Shown here: positions 9,424-17,857 of the stretch, in pieces
Layout: every line of letters starts with the position of its first letter
How positions within the stretch are numbered: position 1 is the stretch's first letter
Assembly (NCBI GenBank): GCA_019746135.1
Contig: JAIESI010000004.1
Coordinates: forward strand, 1 to 64,000
Source of the DNA: Xanthobacteraceae bacterium
GTDB lineage: Bacteria; Pseudomonadota; Alphaproteobacteria; Rhizobiales; Xanthobacteraceae
Reading direction: 5' to 3'
DNA length: 64,000 nucleotides
Translations under genes and position numbers: made by a program
The notes under the pieces: model-generated
Told to the model about the DNA's origin: nothing
The model's database searches: none
Seen by the model: only the letters and a program-made list of their open reading frames with translations

Positions 9424-10206
9424 ATGCCCGTTGCTTCTCCAGCTGCAGTAAAAGCCGTCCCGCCGCCCTCCGGACGGAAGGTGCCATGCGAGAAGTGTCC
9501 GCTGCGCGACATTCATGCGCTGCGTGAATTCTCGGCGAAGGAGCTGGAGTTCGTCTCCGAGTTTAAATCCGGCGAGCTCAATGTTGCGGCCGGCACCAAT
9601 ATTCTGCTGCAGGGCACCAACAGCGCGCATCTGTATACGATCCTGTCGGGATGGTCGTTCCGCTACAAGATGCTGCCGGATGGGCGGCGGCAGATCCTGA
9701 ACTATGCGCTGCCCTCGGACTTCCTCGGCCTGCAGGGCTCCGTGAACGACGAGATGCAGCATTCGGTCGAAGCGCTGACCGACATGACGCTGTGCGTGTT
9801 TCCGCGCGAGAAGCTGTGGCAGCTTTATCGCGACTATCCGACGCTCGCCTTCGACCTCACCTGGCTCGCGGCGCGCGAGGAGCAGATTCTCGACGAGCAT
9901 CTCCTGAGCGTCGGCCGCCGCACCGCGATGGAGCGGCTGGCCTATCTGCTGCTCGTGGTGTTTCAGCGGGCGGAGGAGGTGGGGCTGACCAGGGGCAATG
10001 CGCTCCAGCTTCCATTCACCCAGCAGCACGTCGCCGACACGCTCGGCATGTCGCTGGTCCACACCAACAAGACGCTGCGGCGGCTTGCAGCCACCAAGAC
10101 CTTCCGCTGGAAGGACCGGCGTTTCGAGATCATCGATCGGGAAGGCCTCGCGCGCATCGCAAGCTATGAAGCGCCCAAGGTGAAAGCGCGCCGGCCCTTC
10201 ATATGA
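9424..10206 (+). CDS. Crp/Fnr-family transcription regulator
   Basis: 260 residues from the ATG at 9424 (AAGGGA seven bases upstream; an in-frame GTG at 9391 lacks a site). An N-terminal CEKCPLRDI motif precedes a cyclic-nucleotide-type sensory beta barrel (about 45-135). A dimerisation helix follows, then a winged helix with the recognition region PFTQQHVADTLGMSLVHTNKTLRRL (about 197-222). Fnr proteins that bind a 4Fe-4S cluster use four cysteines; here only C22, C25 and C124 sit at comparable positions, so oxygen sensing is uncertain. Role inferred as global DNA-binding regulator; target genes unknown. Confidence 0.85.
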   Translation: MPVASPAAVKAVPPPSGRKVPCEKCPLRDIHALREFSAKELEFVSEFKSGELNVAAGTNILLQGTNSAHLYTILSGWSFRYKMLPDGRRQILNYALPSDFLGLQGSVNDEMQHSVEALTDMTLCVFPREKLWQLYRDYPTLAFDLTWLAAREEQILDEHLLSVGRRTAMERLAYLLLVVFQRAEEVGLTRGNALQLPFTQQHVADTLGMSLVHTNKTLRRLAATKTFRWKDRRFEIIDREGLARIASYEAPKVKARRPFI

Positions 10207-10308
10207 CGCTCGGCACGGCGCGATCAGGCCGCCGCTATGTCAAACTTGATAGAGGCAGGAACATCATCCCCGTAAGGTCGGTGCGCCGGCCGAGGGGACG
10301 GCGCTCCC

Positions 10309-10506
10309 ATGTGGAAGATACTGACGCCGTGCGACGTGACCGGCCGGATGATCGATACCGGAATTGAAATCGACAAATCCTCATTCGCAAGGCTTCCGTC
10401 GTTTGTCGGCCGGATCGGCTGTCCGCACTGCGGCGGCGAGCACGAGTGGTCGAAGGCGACCGCAAAGGTCGTCGATGGCGACGGGGCGGTACCGGCGGCG
10501 CGATAA
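10309..10506 (+). CDS. Small zinc-ribbon-like protein
   Basis: 65 residues. PCDVTGRMIDTGIEID near the N-terminus and CPHCGGEH near the C-terminus give Cys/His ligands of a possible single zinc site (C8, C38, C41 and nearby His). Similar tiny proteins with the PCPVTG...DTGIE pattern occur widely in Bradyrhizobium relatives from memory, which is why I accept it as a gene. A GAGGGGA ribosome site lies ten bases upstream. Role unknown. Confidence 0.6.
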   Translation: MWKILTPCDVTGRMIDTGIEIDKSSFARLPSFVGRIGCPHCGGEHEWSKATAKVVDGDGAVPAAR

Positions 10507-10839
10507 GACCTTTTTTGCCGGATTTTCCGCAACCGCAGCGCCGGATATGCTTTCCGCTTCGTTGCCGTCGCCTGGCGCCTGCGGTTACCGCCGTTTTGCC
10601 CTGCGGCCGGGGCCATGCGTGAAAACCCGCAAAAGCCGGCGTTGCGCGAACGGGCAGGGTGAAAGCCGTGTAAAGCGCCTCGCGCACATTTTAAGTTACC
10701 GCCAATTCACCTTCGGAGCTAAACCAAAACTTTATCCTACAATTTAAGCCGATCTTCAGGCGCCGTCCGTATGGTTCGTGCATCGACGGGAAAACAGGGC
10801 CCGTTGTCTAAAAACGAAAACTAAATGGAAGGCGTCAGA
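10507..10839. other. Intergenic region upstream of the LdtR-type regulator
   Basis: 333 bases without a convincing gene. The right half (about 10690-10825) is clearly less GC-rich than the surroundings (for example ACCAAAACTTTATCCTACAA), as expected for the promoter and operator of the downstream MarR gene. I could not fix a -35/-10 pair or an operator with confidence. Confidence 0.4.
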
Positions 10840-11352
10840 ATGAAGACCGTAGTCAAAGCGGTCGAGCCCGCCGATCGTCAGGCGAAGTTCGACCATATCC
10901 GGCCGCTCTATCTCGATGCCTTGACGCTCGTTGAGCGGCTGCATCGTCGTCTGCTGGATGTCATTAAGGACGAGTTCGATCGCCGCGGCCGTTCCGACAT
11001 CAATTCGGTGCAGGCCTTGCTGCTCTACAATATCGGCGACAAGGAGCTGACGGCAGGTGAGCTGCGCACGCGCGGCTACTACCTCGGCTCGAACGTGTCC
11101 TACAACCTGAAGAAACTCGTCGAGATGGGCTTCCTCGATCATCAGCGCTCGCGCGTCGATCGCCGGTCGGTGCGCATCCGCCTGACCGACACCGGCCGCG
11201 AGGTTCGCGACATCGTCGAGGGCCTCTACCAGAAGCACGTGCGCACGGTGGAGCAGGTCGGGGGCATCAGCGCCGACGAGTTCGCGACCCTCAACAAGTC
11301 GCTGCACCGGCTCGAGCGGTTCTGGACCGACCAGATCCTCTACCGGCTCTGA
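10840..11352 (+). CDS. ldtR: MarR-family regulator, LdtR type
   Basis: 170 residues from the ATG at 10840 (GGAAGG seven bases upstream; the ATG at 10825 has no site). The winged-helix MarR core carries LLYNIGDKELTAGELRTRGYY and SNVSYNLKKLVEMGFL (recognition helix), then the wing RSRVDRRSVRIRLTDTGR. The sequence matches my recollection of LdtR, the regulator known from Liberibacter and Sinorhizobium that controls an L,D-transpeptidase. The next gene is exactly such an enzyme, in the same direction. Symbol given on family resemblance plus this adjacency. Confidence 0.85.
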   Translation: MKTVVKAVEPADRQAKFDHIRPLYLDALTLVERLHRRLLDVIKDEFDRRGRSDINSVQALLLYNIGDKELTAGELRTRGYYLGSNVSYNLKKLVEMGFLDHQRSRVDRRSVRIRLTDTGREVRDIVEGLYQKHVRTVEQVGGISADEFATLNKSLHRLERFWTDQILYRL

Positions 11353-11398
11353 GAAGACGAAAGCTCCGCGGCCACCCACCCACCATCTTCTGCCGCGA

Positions 11399-11433
11399 TC
11401 AGGCCCCCGGGTGTTCCTCCCCCGGGGGCCTGA
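11399..11433 (+). terminator. GC-rich hairpin after ldtR
   Basis: Perfect 13-bp arms TCAGGCCCCCGGG (11399-11411) and CCCGGGGGCCTGA (11421-11433) with a 9-base loop. No strong T-run follows, so termination may be partial or the hairpin may be an attenuator between ldtR and the transpeptidase gene. Confidence 0.6.
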
Positions 11434-11601
11434 CACTTTCCCGTGACCGCTTGCCACCGGCCGCGTCACAAATTCGCCGGGCCGGCCCGCTAACCGATGC
11501 CGCGGGTTTGATCGGCCGGGGCTTGTCGGGGCAGCCTGTTTCGGCTTTTGCTACAAGCAATTGGGCCCGGAGTCGGGGCCCGAAGCCGTTCGGGGACATC
11601 A

Positions 11602-12897
11602 ATGACGCAACCGCCTGATGATCGTCACTTGAGCCGGCGCACCGTGCTGGGCGGGCTCGCCAAGGGCGCGGCCGTGGCGGCAGGCAGCGTCGCGGCCTCG
11701 CGGGCGCTGGCCCAGGACGCGGCGCTCGAGGCGCTGATCAACCAGAACGCCGGCTCGGATTTCGGCCAGGGATTCGACTCCGGCTCGCGCACCATCCAGA
11801 TGCCGAAGGCGTCGCTGCCGACGCTGTCGCCCGCGACCGTGCAGCACACCGAGCAGGCGATCGCGCATTTTGAGGGGATCGTCGCCAAGGGCGGCTGGCC
11901 CGAGGTGGCGAAGGCCGAACGGTTGCGGCTCGGCAGCCGTCAGCCCGCGGTGATCGCGCTGCGTCAGCGCCTCATCGCCTCCGGCGATCTCGACGCCAAT
12001 GCGGGTGTGACCGACGTCTATGACTCCTACGTCGAGGCGGCGGTCCGTCGCTTGCAGGCGCGGCACGGGCTGTCGGCCGATGGCGTGGTGCGCGACCAGA
12101 CGCTCAAGGCGCTCAATGTGCCGGCCCCGGTCCGGCTGGCGCAGTTGCGCACCAACCTGGTGCGGTTGCGCAGCATGAGCGGCAATCTCGGCGCGCGCTA
12201 CGTGCTGTGCAACATCCCGGCGGCGCGGATCGAGGCGATCGAGAGCGGCGTCGTCGTGTCGCGGCACACCGCCGTGGTCGGAAAGCCCGACCGGGCGTCG
12301 CCCGACATCAACAGCAGGATCGTCGAGGTCAATTTCAATCCGTACTGGACCGTGCCGGTGTCGATCGTCCGCAAGGACCTCATTCCGAAGATGCAGGCGG
12401 AGCCGGACTACCTGACGGCGAACCGCATCCGCATCTTCGACATGCGCGGCGACGAGCTCACGCCATCGCAGATCAACTGGTATTCGGAAGAGGCGGTGAA
12501 TTACCGCTTCAAGCAGGATCCGGGCGACTTCAATTCGCTCGGCTCGATCCGCATCAACTTCCCGAACAAGGACGGCGTGTACATGCACGACACGCCGCTG
12601 AAGAACTTGTTCGGCGAGGACATGCGGTTCCATTCCTCAGGTTGCGTGCGGGTGCAGAACGTGCGCGAGCTGGTGAACTGGCTGTTGGTGGAGACGCCCA
12701 GTTGGTCACGCCAGGAGATCGACGCGGTGATCAAGAGCGGCGAGCGGAAGGACGCGCGGATCCTGCGGCCGGTCCCGCTCTACTGGGTCTATATCACCGC
12801 CTGGGCGACGCCGGATGGCGTGACCCAGTTCCGCGACGATATCTATGTCCGCGATGGCGTTGCCCCCGCGGTGTCCGGCTCCGCTCGCCGCGGCTGA
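11602..12897 (+). CDS. ldtP: YkuD-family L,D-transpeptidase with peptidoglycan-binding domain
   Basis: 431 residues from the ATG at 11602. A Tat-type leader ([18 protein letters not shown], cleavage near ALA-QD) sends it to the periplasm. A PG_binding_1 domain lies at about 110-175. The YkuD catalytic domain (about 190-370) ends with [25 protein letters not shown], containing the catalytic Cys, the two His and the Ser-Gly-Cys signature. It forms 3-3 or protein crosslinks in peptidoglycan. It is preceded by the LdtR-type regulator. Its last 55 bp overlap the convergent LLM gene. The symbol follows the Liberibacter/rhizobial naming and is by analogy. Confidence 0.88.
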   Translation: MTQPPDDRHLSRRTVLGGLAKGAAVAAGSVAASRALAQDAALEALINQNAGSDFGQGFDSGSRTIQMPKASLPTLSPATVQHTEQAIAHFEGIVAKGGWPEVAKAERLRLGSRQPAVIALRQRLIASGDLDANAGVTDVYDSYVEAAVRRLQARHGLSADGVVRDQTLKALNVPAPVRLAQLRTNLVRLRSMSGNLGARYVLCNIPAARIEAIESGVVVSRHTAVVGKPDRASPDINSRIVEVNFNPYWTVPVSIVRKDLIPKMQAEPDYLTANRIRIFDMRGDELTPSQINWYSEEAVNYRFKQDPGDFNSLGSIRINFPNKDGVYMHDTPLKNLFGEDMRFHSSGCVRVQNVRELVNWLLVETPSWSRQEIDAVIKSGERKDARILRPVPLYWVYITAWATPDGVTQFRDDIYVRDGVAPAVSGSARRG

Positions 12898-13928
12898 GTC
12901 TCCTTCAGCTTGCTGCGCACCGCCGGCGCGACCCTGGTGCCGAAGAGCTCGATCGACCGCATGATCGCTTTGTGCGGCATGGTTCCGACGCTCATCTGCA
13001 TCAGATAGCGGGCGTGGCCGAGCTGCTCGTGCTGGAACAGGATTTTCTCGATCACCTGTTCGGGGCTGCCGATCATGAGATGCGCGCGCAGCGGCAAGCC
13101 GGCATCGAAATGCTCCCGCGTGGTCGGCGGCCAGCCTCGCTCGCGACCGATATGCGTCATCTGCGCGGCGTAGCTCGGGAAGAACTCGTCCGCCGCGCGC
13201 TGCGACGTGTCCGCCACATAGCCGTGGGTGTTGAGGCCGACCGGCAGCGTTTGCGGATCGTGGCCGTAATGCGCCGCGGCCTTGTGGAACAGCTCGACGA
13301 ACGGCGCGAAGCGCTCCGGCATGCCGCCGATGATGGCGAGCGCCATCGGCAGGCCGAGCGAGCCCGCCCGGATCGCCGACGGCGGATTGCCGCCGACCGC
13401 GACCCAGACCGGGATTTTGCGCGGCGTGCGCGGATAGACGCCCTGGTTGTCGAGCGGCGCGCGGTGCTTGCCCTCGAAGGTGATGCGGTCGTTGTCGCGG
13501 ATGGCGAGCAGCAGCTCGAGCTTTTCCGCGAACAGCTCGTCGTAGTCGTTGAGGTCGTAGCCGAACAGCGGAAACGACTCGATGAACGAGCCGCGCCCGG
13601 CCATGATCTCGGCGCGTCCGCGTGACAGCAGGTCGAGCGTGGCGAACTGCTCGTAGACCCGGACCGGATCGTCGGAGCTGAGCACGGTCACGGCGGTCGA
13701 CAGTCTGATCGACTTGGTGCGCTCGGCGGCCGCCGCGAGCAGCATCGGCGGCGCGGGGGCGAGGAAGTCCGGCCGGTGATGCTCGCCGATGCCGAACACG
13801 TCGAGGCCCACCTGATCGGCAAGCTCGACCTCCTCCATCAGGTCGCGCAGCCGCTGCGCCGGATCGAGCACTTTTCCCGTGGCCGGGTCCGGGGTGTTTT
13901 CAACGAACGTGTAGACGCCGATTTCCAT
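12843..13928 (-). CDS. LLM-class (luciferase-like) flavin-dependent oxidoreductase
   Basis: 361 residues. The N-terminal strand and [46 protein letters not shown] and [12 protein letters not shown] are hallmarks of the group that resembles alkanal monooxygenase alpha chain. The protein is expected to be cytosolic, using reduced FMN or F420 to oxidise an unknown substrate. Its stop lies inside the 3' end of ldtP, a 55-bp convergent overlap. No operon partner is evident; the upstream gene diverges. Confidence 0.85.
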   Translation of the reverse strand: MEIGVYTFVENTPDPATGKVLDPAQRLRDLMEEVELADQVGLDVFGIGEHHRPDFLAPAPPMLLAAAAERTKSIRLSTAVTVLSSDDPVRVYEQFATLDLLSRGRAEIMAGRGSFIESFPLFGYDLNDYDELFAEKLELLLAIRDNDRITFEGKHRAPLDNQGVYPRTPRKIPVWVAVGGNPPSAIRAGSLGLPMALAIIGGMPERFAPFVELFHKAAAHYGHDPQTLPVGLNTHGYVADTSQRAADEFFPSYAAQMTHIGRERGWPPTTREHFDAGLPLRAHLMIGSPEQVIEKILFQHEQLGHARYLMQMSVGTMPHKAIMRSIELFGTRVAPAVRSKLKETQPRRAEPDTAGATPSRT

Positions 13929-14064
13929 GCCGTGCCTTTCGCGCCGTGCCGGGCGGCTGGTTCCGGTCGGTGATAGTGCAACGGCGCGGGACGCGCCACT
14001 CGCTGCCTGGGATCGGGGGCGCCTGCCGCTGGCATGGCTGCAGGCCGGCGGCTAGAGTTCGCCT

Positions 14065-15039
14065 ATGAAAATGTCGTGCCTTCTCGCGCTGGCGCTGACG
14101 GTATTCACCGTGCCCGCCGCAAACGCTCAATCCGCCGCCGATTTCCCCCATGCGCCGGTGAAGATCCTGGTGCCGTTCGCTGCGGGAGGACCGACCGACG
14201 TCGTTGCACGCATCCTGGGCGAGCAGCTATCCGCCCGCTGGGGCGGCAAGCCCGTGGTGATCGAGAACCGGCCGGGGGCAGGGACGATCGTCGCGACCGC
14301 GGCGGTGGCGAAGTCCGCGCCCGACGGGCATACGCTGCTGATGGCGACCAATTCTCTGTTGATCAATCCGGCGATCAGCCATTCTCTGCCTTATGACACC
14401 GCCACCGAACTGGCCCCCGTCAGCATGATTGCGACCCAGCCGGTGGCGCTGGTCGCGACCAAGTCTTTCGAGGGCAAAACCATCGCTGACGTGGTCGCAG
14501 CCGCAAAGAACGAGCCGGTGAACTATACGTCGCCCGGGCCGCGCGGGGTGGGGCATTTCGCCGGCGAGATGCTGAAGCAGCGCTCAGGCATTCCGACGGG
14601 CAACTTCACGCATATCAATTACAACGGCAGCGCGCCGGCGCTGACCGACGTGATGGCGGGCCGCGTACCGCTGATGTTCGATATCTGGCATTCAGCGCGC
14701 CGCCACGTGGAATCCGGCGCGCTCAAGCTCGTCGCAGGTGCGAGCACCGAGAGGCTGCCCGGCGCAAAGGATGTTCCTTCGATCAATGAGAGCTACCCGG
14801 GTTTCGAGGTGATGGCGTTCAACGCCATTGTCGCGCAGGGCGGCACGCCTGCGCCCGTCGTTGAAAAGCTGTCGGCGGATATCCGGGCCATCGTCGCCTC
14901 CGAGGCATTCCTCGAGCGCGTGAAAAATCTCGGCATCAATGCCTATGGCAACACGCCGGCCGAACTCGGCGCGTGGATGGCCAGGGAGATCGCGCGCTGG
15001 CAGGAGGTCGCGAAAGCGGCCAACATCAAGGCCGAGTAA
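14065..15039 (+). CDS. Bug/TctC-family periplasmic solute-binding protein
   Basis: 324 residues with a signal peptide (MKMSCLLALALTVFTVPAANA). Family hallmarks are PVKILVPFAAGGPTDVVARI and IENRPGAGTIVATAAVAKS. It precedes an amidohydrolase by six bases, so the two are probably one unit in which this protein would capture the hydrolase substrate or a related carboxylate in the periplasm. No TctA/B subunits are present. The link to the hydrolase is inference from spacing. Confidence 0.9.
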   Translation: MKMSCLLALALTVFTVPAANAQSAADFPHAPVKILVPFAAGGPTDVVARILGEQLSARWGGKPVVIENRPGAGTIVATAAVAKSAPDGHTLLMATNSLLINPAISHSLPYDTATELAPVSMIATQPVALVATKSFEGKTIADVVAAAKNEPVNYTSPGPRGVGHFAGEMLKQRSGIPTGNFTHINYNGSAPALTDVMAGRVPLMFDIWHSARRHVESGALKLVAGASTERLPGAKDVPSINESYPGFEVMAFNAIVAQGGTPAPVVEKLSADIRAIVASEAFLERVKNLGINAYGNTPAELGAWMAREIARWQEVAKAANIKAE

Positions 15040-15045
15040 CGCAAC

Positions 15046-16125
15046 ATGGCCGAAGCAGGTTCGATCGACTGTGACGTGCATCCGAGCGTGCCGGACGTCA
15101 GCGTGCTTCTCCCGCATCTCGACACGTTCTGGCGCGACTCGGTGGTCGATCGCGGCTTGAGCTCGCTCGACAGCAACAGCTATCCGCTGAAGTCGCCGCT
15201 CACGGCGCGGCCGGAATGGCGCGGCAAGAGCGGATTGGCCGCGACCGACGCCGGCCAGGTCGTGGATCAGGTGTTCGGCCGCTGGAAGTCCGGATTTGCG
15301 ATCCTGAACTGTCTCTACGGCGTGCAACTGCTGTTCAGCGAGGACATGGCGGCGGCGTTCTGCCGGGCGATCAACGACTGGATTGCGAAAGAATGGCTCG
15401 ACCGCGACGCGCGGCTTCGCGCCTCGATCGTCATTCCGATGCAGAGCACCGAATACGCCGTCGACGAGGTCGAGCGCTGCGCCGGCGACAGGCGCTTCGT
15501 GCAGGTTCTGGTGCTGGCGATGCAGGAGGTGCCGCTCGGCCGCCGGCAGTTCTGGCCGATCTATGCCGCCTGCGAGCGCCACGGCCTGCCGCTCGGCATC
15601 CATGCCGGTTCGGCCTATCGCAATCCGGTGACCTCGCTCGGCTGGCCGACCTGGTACATCGAGGATTACGCCGCCCAGTCGCAGGGCTTTCAGTCGCAGG
15701 TCGCGAGCCTGATCACCGAAGGCGTGTTCGCCAAGCATCCGGGGCTCAAGGTCGTGCTGCTCGAGTCGGGCGTGACCTGGCTGTCGGGCTTCCTGTGGCG
15801 GTTCGGCAAGTTCTGGCGCGGCCTGCGCACCGAGGTGCCTTGGGTCGACCGCGCGCCCTGGGAGATCGTGCGCGATCATTTCCGGCTGACGATGCAGCCG
15901 TTCGATGCGCCCGACGGCCGCGAGGCGGTGGAGCGGGCGATCGAGCACCTGCGCTCCGACGACATCCTGCTTTACGCGTCGGACTTTCCGCACTGGCAGT
16001 TCGACGGCGACGCCGTGGTGCCGGATGGCTTCTCGCCGGCGCTGCGCCGGAAGATCGCGCTCGACAATCCGCTCGCGACCTATCCGCGGCTCAAGAATGG
16101 TGCCTTGCACACGCCGCCCGGCTGA
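15046..16125 (+). CDS. Amidohydrolase-family protein (ACMSD-like)
   Basis: 359 residues. Metal ligands of the amidohydrolase-2 (ACMSD-type) fold are visible: IDCDVHPSV at the N-terminus (D-x-H), GIHAGSAYRN (His, about 185) and LLYASDFPHWQFDG (Asp, about 309). Such enzymes hydrolyse or decarboxylate carboxylated ring or acyl compounds; the substrate is unknown. It is a homologue of the gene at 20612, with the same PTWYIEDY/PSYYIEEM and SDFPHW/SDYPHW motifs. It follows a Bug protein by six bases. The stop is directly followed by the anti-sigma gene remnant. Confidence 0.85.
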   Translation: MAEAGSIDCDVHPSVPDVSVLLPHLDTFWRDSVVDRGLSSLDSNSYPLKSPLTARPEWRGKSGLAATDAGQVVDQVFGRWKSGFAILNCLYGVQLLFSEDMAAAFCRAINDWIAKEWLDRDARLRASIVIPMQSTEYAVDEVERCAGDRRFVQVLVLAMQEVPLGRRQFWPIYAACERHGLPLGIHAGSAYRNPVTSLGWPTWYIEDYAAQSQGFQSQVASLITEGVFAKHPGLKVVLLESGVTWLSGFLWRFGKFWRGLRTEVPWVDRAPWEIVRDHFRLTMQPFDAPDGREAVERAIEHLRSDDILLYASDFPHWQFDGDAVVPDGFSPALRRKIALDNPLATYPRLKNGALHTPPG

Positions 16126-16206
16126 TCACAGCAGCGATGGCAGCTCGCCGGCGTTGAGATCGCTGACCGGCCAGAACGCCATGCCGCCACGGCTCGAGCT
16201 TGCGAT
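16126..16206 (-). pseudogene. Remnant of an anti-sigma factor gene 3' end
   Basis: On the minus strand these bases encode SSSRGGMAFWPVSDLNAGEL-PSLL and a stop, a diverged copy of the C-terminus of the anti-sigma factor at 17057. By eye the two copies differ at about nine of roughly 80 aligned positions, plus a 9-base in-frame gap. No start or upstream coding remains. The toxin-antitoxin pair lies exactly between this remnant and the intact gene, so it looks like a recombination scar. Confidence 0.75.
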
Positions 16207-16224
16207 ATCTTTGAAGGTGGTTTC

Positions 16225-16260
16225 TTGAATTGTGAGTGAATGTGCCGTACATTGTTGGCA
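16225..16260 (+). promoter_or_regulatory. Probable leaderless promoter of the toxin-antitoxin operon
   Basis: TTGAAT (16225-16230) and TACATT (16248-16253) are separated by 17 bases, a good sigma-70 layout. The expected transcription start falls at about 16260, the A of the antitoxin ATG. No ribosome site precedes that ATG, which fits a leaderless message. The short dyad TGCC...GGCA around the -10 could be an operator for the antitoxin. This is inference from spacing. Confidence 0.5.
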
Positions 16261-16547
16261 TGGCTCAATCATTACCCCGTCGGACAGCGCGCCTGGAAGC
16301 TCGCGTGGCGCCAGATGTCCTGGATGCGCTCAAACGCGCAGCCGAGTTGCAAGGGCGCTCGGTCAGCGATTTTGTCGTTGCGGCGGCACAAGAGGCTGCT
16401 TATCGCACCATCGAGGAGACTCATGTCGTGCGTCTCTCCGTCGAAGGGCAGCGGCGGTTTGCCGACGCGCTGCTCAATCCGCCACGACAGTCGCAGGCCC
16501 TGCGGCGCGCCGTACGGCGTCATCGGCGGTCCGTGGGTGAGCTTTGA
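16260..16547 (+). CDS. DUF1778 (TacA-type) antitoxin
   Basis: 95 residues. The N-terminal ribbon-helix-helix segment RRTARLEARVAPDVLDALKR with AAELQGRSVSDFVVAAAQEAA is the DUF1778 signature, and the C-terminal tail (VEGQRRFADALLNPP) is the region that wraps the GNAT partner. It should neutralise the acetyltransferase toxin encoded next and repress the shared promoter. Its stop overlaps the toxin start (TTGA). An upstream GTG at 16236 is possible but is unlikely if the message is leaderless. Confidence 0.9.
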   Translation: MAQSLPRRTARLEARVAPDVLDALKRAAELQGRSVSDFVVAAAQEAAYRTIEETHVVRLSVEGQRRFADALLNPPRQSQALRRAVRRHRRSVGEL

Positions 16548-17050
16548 CGGTAGAATGGCGGATCGAGTTGCTCGATCCGCGGCATGATCGGACAGGTTTC
16601 AGCTGCGGCAGCGCACCGCTCGATCGATATCTTCAGGAGTTCGCGACCCAGGATGCAAGGCGCCGTGTCGCGACGTGTTTCGTCGCCTGTCCCATCGATA
16701 GCCTTGCGGTTGCGGGCTTCTACACCATGGCGGCGGCCGAGGTGCCTGTCACGGGTCTGCCGGATGATTTACGGCGAAAGCTGCCTCGCTATCCAACCGT
16801 TCCCGTAGTGCGCATCGGGAGGCTGGCGGTCGATGTCCGCCACGATGGCAAAGGGCTGGGCTCAATCCTTGTCGCCAACGCCATCGGAAGGGTTCTGCGG
16901 TCCGAGATCGCGGCCTATGCGCTGACCGTCGATGCGAAGGACGAAGCCGCGGCCGGGTTCTACCGCCATCTTGGCTTCCTTCCGTTCGGTCCGGTCGACA
17001 AGGCATTGTTCTTGCCGGTGGCGACGGCGAAAAAGCTGCTGGAAAAATAG
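16544..17050 (+). CDS. GNAT-family acetyltransferase toxin (TacT type)
   Basis: 168 residues from a TTG start overlapping the antitoxin stop. The GNAT core is VVRIGRLAVDVRHDGKGLGSILVANAI with the acetyl-CoA pyrophosphate loop RHDGKGLG, and the catalytic tyrosine is in AAGFYRHLGF. TacT-type toxins acetylate the amino group of aminoacyl-tRNA and stop translation. The N-terminal FSCGSAPLDRYLQEFATQDARRR is also typical. The stop is six bases before the stop of the convergent anti-sigma gene. Confidence 0.9.
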   Translation: MTVEWRIELLDPRHDRTGFSCGSAPLDRYLQEFATQDARRRVATCFVACPIDSLAVAGFYTMAAAEVPVTGLPDDLRRKLPRYPTVPVVRIGRLAVDVRHDGKGLGSILVANAIGRVLRSEIAAYALTVDAKDEAAAGFYRHLGFLPFGPVDKALFLPVATAKKLLEK

Positions 17051-17056
17051 CGCCAA

Positions 17057-17857
17057 TCACAACAGCGACGGCAGGTCGCGCAGTTCGCCGGCGTTGAGAT
17101 CGGAGATCGCCCAGAACGCCATGCCGCCGCGGCTCCAGCTTGCGACGTTGTAGCCCTCGGCGGTGTCGAGCTTCAGTGCGGCCTCGTTGCCGCTCGGCCA
17201 GATGAAGACGCTGATCTGGTGCAGTCGCTTCTTGTAGACCAGCGCCGCCACGCGCCGCCCGCCGACATAGTCGAGCCGGCCGCCGACCAGCTGGTAGCCT
17301 TCGGCGCTGAGATCCTTCACCACCGGCGTGAACTCGAGCCGTCCGGCAAACCACGGCTTCACATTGTGGGTGTCGTTGGATGCCACCTGCACGGTCTTGT
17401 CCTGCAGCAGCGATCGCACATGTGCCGCGAGAACATCGCGGGTGATGTCCTGCCGCACGCCGGCCGCCTGCATGGTCCACCAGGTGGCCAACGCCGACAC
17501 GACGCAGGCCATCAGCAACACGGCCACCTGGCGCAGGGCAGGGACCCGTCCGCCCGTCATCGCCGCGAACGCGGCTGCGATTTTAGCTGCGGGTAACCAG
17601 GACGCCGGCCGCGGCGTTGCGAGCTCTTCCGGTTGGGACGGCTCCACTGCAAGCCGCGCCTGGATGCGCTGCGCCAGCCCCTGCGGCGCCCGCATTCGCG
17701 CCGCCGGCAGTCGCGCGCTCAAATTTCGCAATTCATCGCGATAGCGTGCGCAAGCCGGGCACGTATCAGCGTGATCGGCCACGCCCCGGTGCTGCCGGAC
17801 CGGCAGCTCGCCATCGATCAGCGCGCCGATGCGCTCGCGCGCGTGGTCACAGCGCAT
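17057..17857 (-). CDS. Anti-sigma factor with zinc-finger (zf-HC2) domain
   Basis: 266 residues. The N-terminal MRCDHARERIGALIDGELP plus HADTCPACARYRDEL is the zinc-binding anti-sigma domain with the H-x3-C-x2-C motif. One transmembrane segment (about 107-130, VAVLLMACVVSALATWW) and a periplasmic domain of about 130 residues follow. It should hold the ECF sigma factor encoded just upstream until a periplasmic signal arrives. Its start overlaps the sigma gene end by 11 bases. A second, degraded copy of its 3' end is at 16126. Confidence 0.9.
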   Translation of the reverse strand: MRCDHARERIGALIDGELPVRQHRGVADHADTCPACARYRDELRNLSARLPAARMRAPQGLAQRIQARLAVEPSQPEELATPRPASWLPAAKIAAAFAAMTGGRVPALRQVAVLLMACVVSALATWWTMQAAGVRQDITRDVLAAHVRSLLQDKTVQVASNDTHNVKPWFAGRLEFTPVVKDLSAEGYQLVGGRLDYVGGRRVAALVYKKRLHQISVFIWPSGNEAALKLDTAEGYNVASWSRGGMAFWAISDLNAGELRDLPSLL

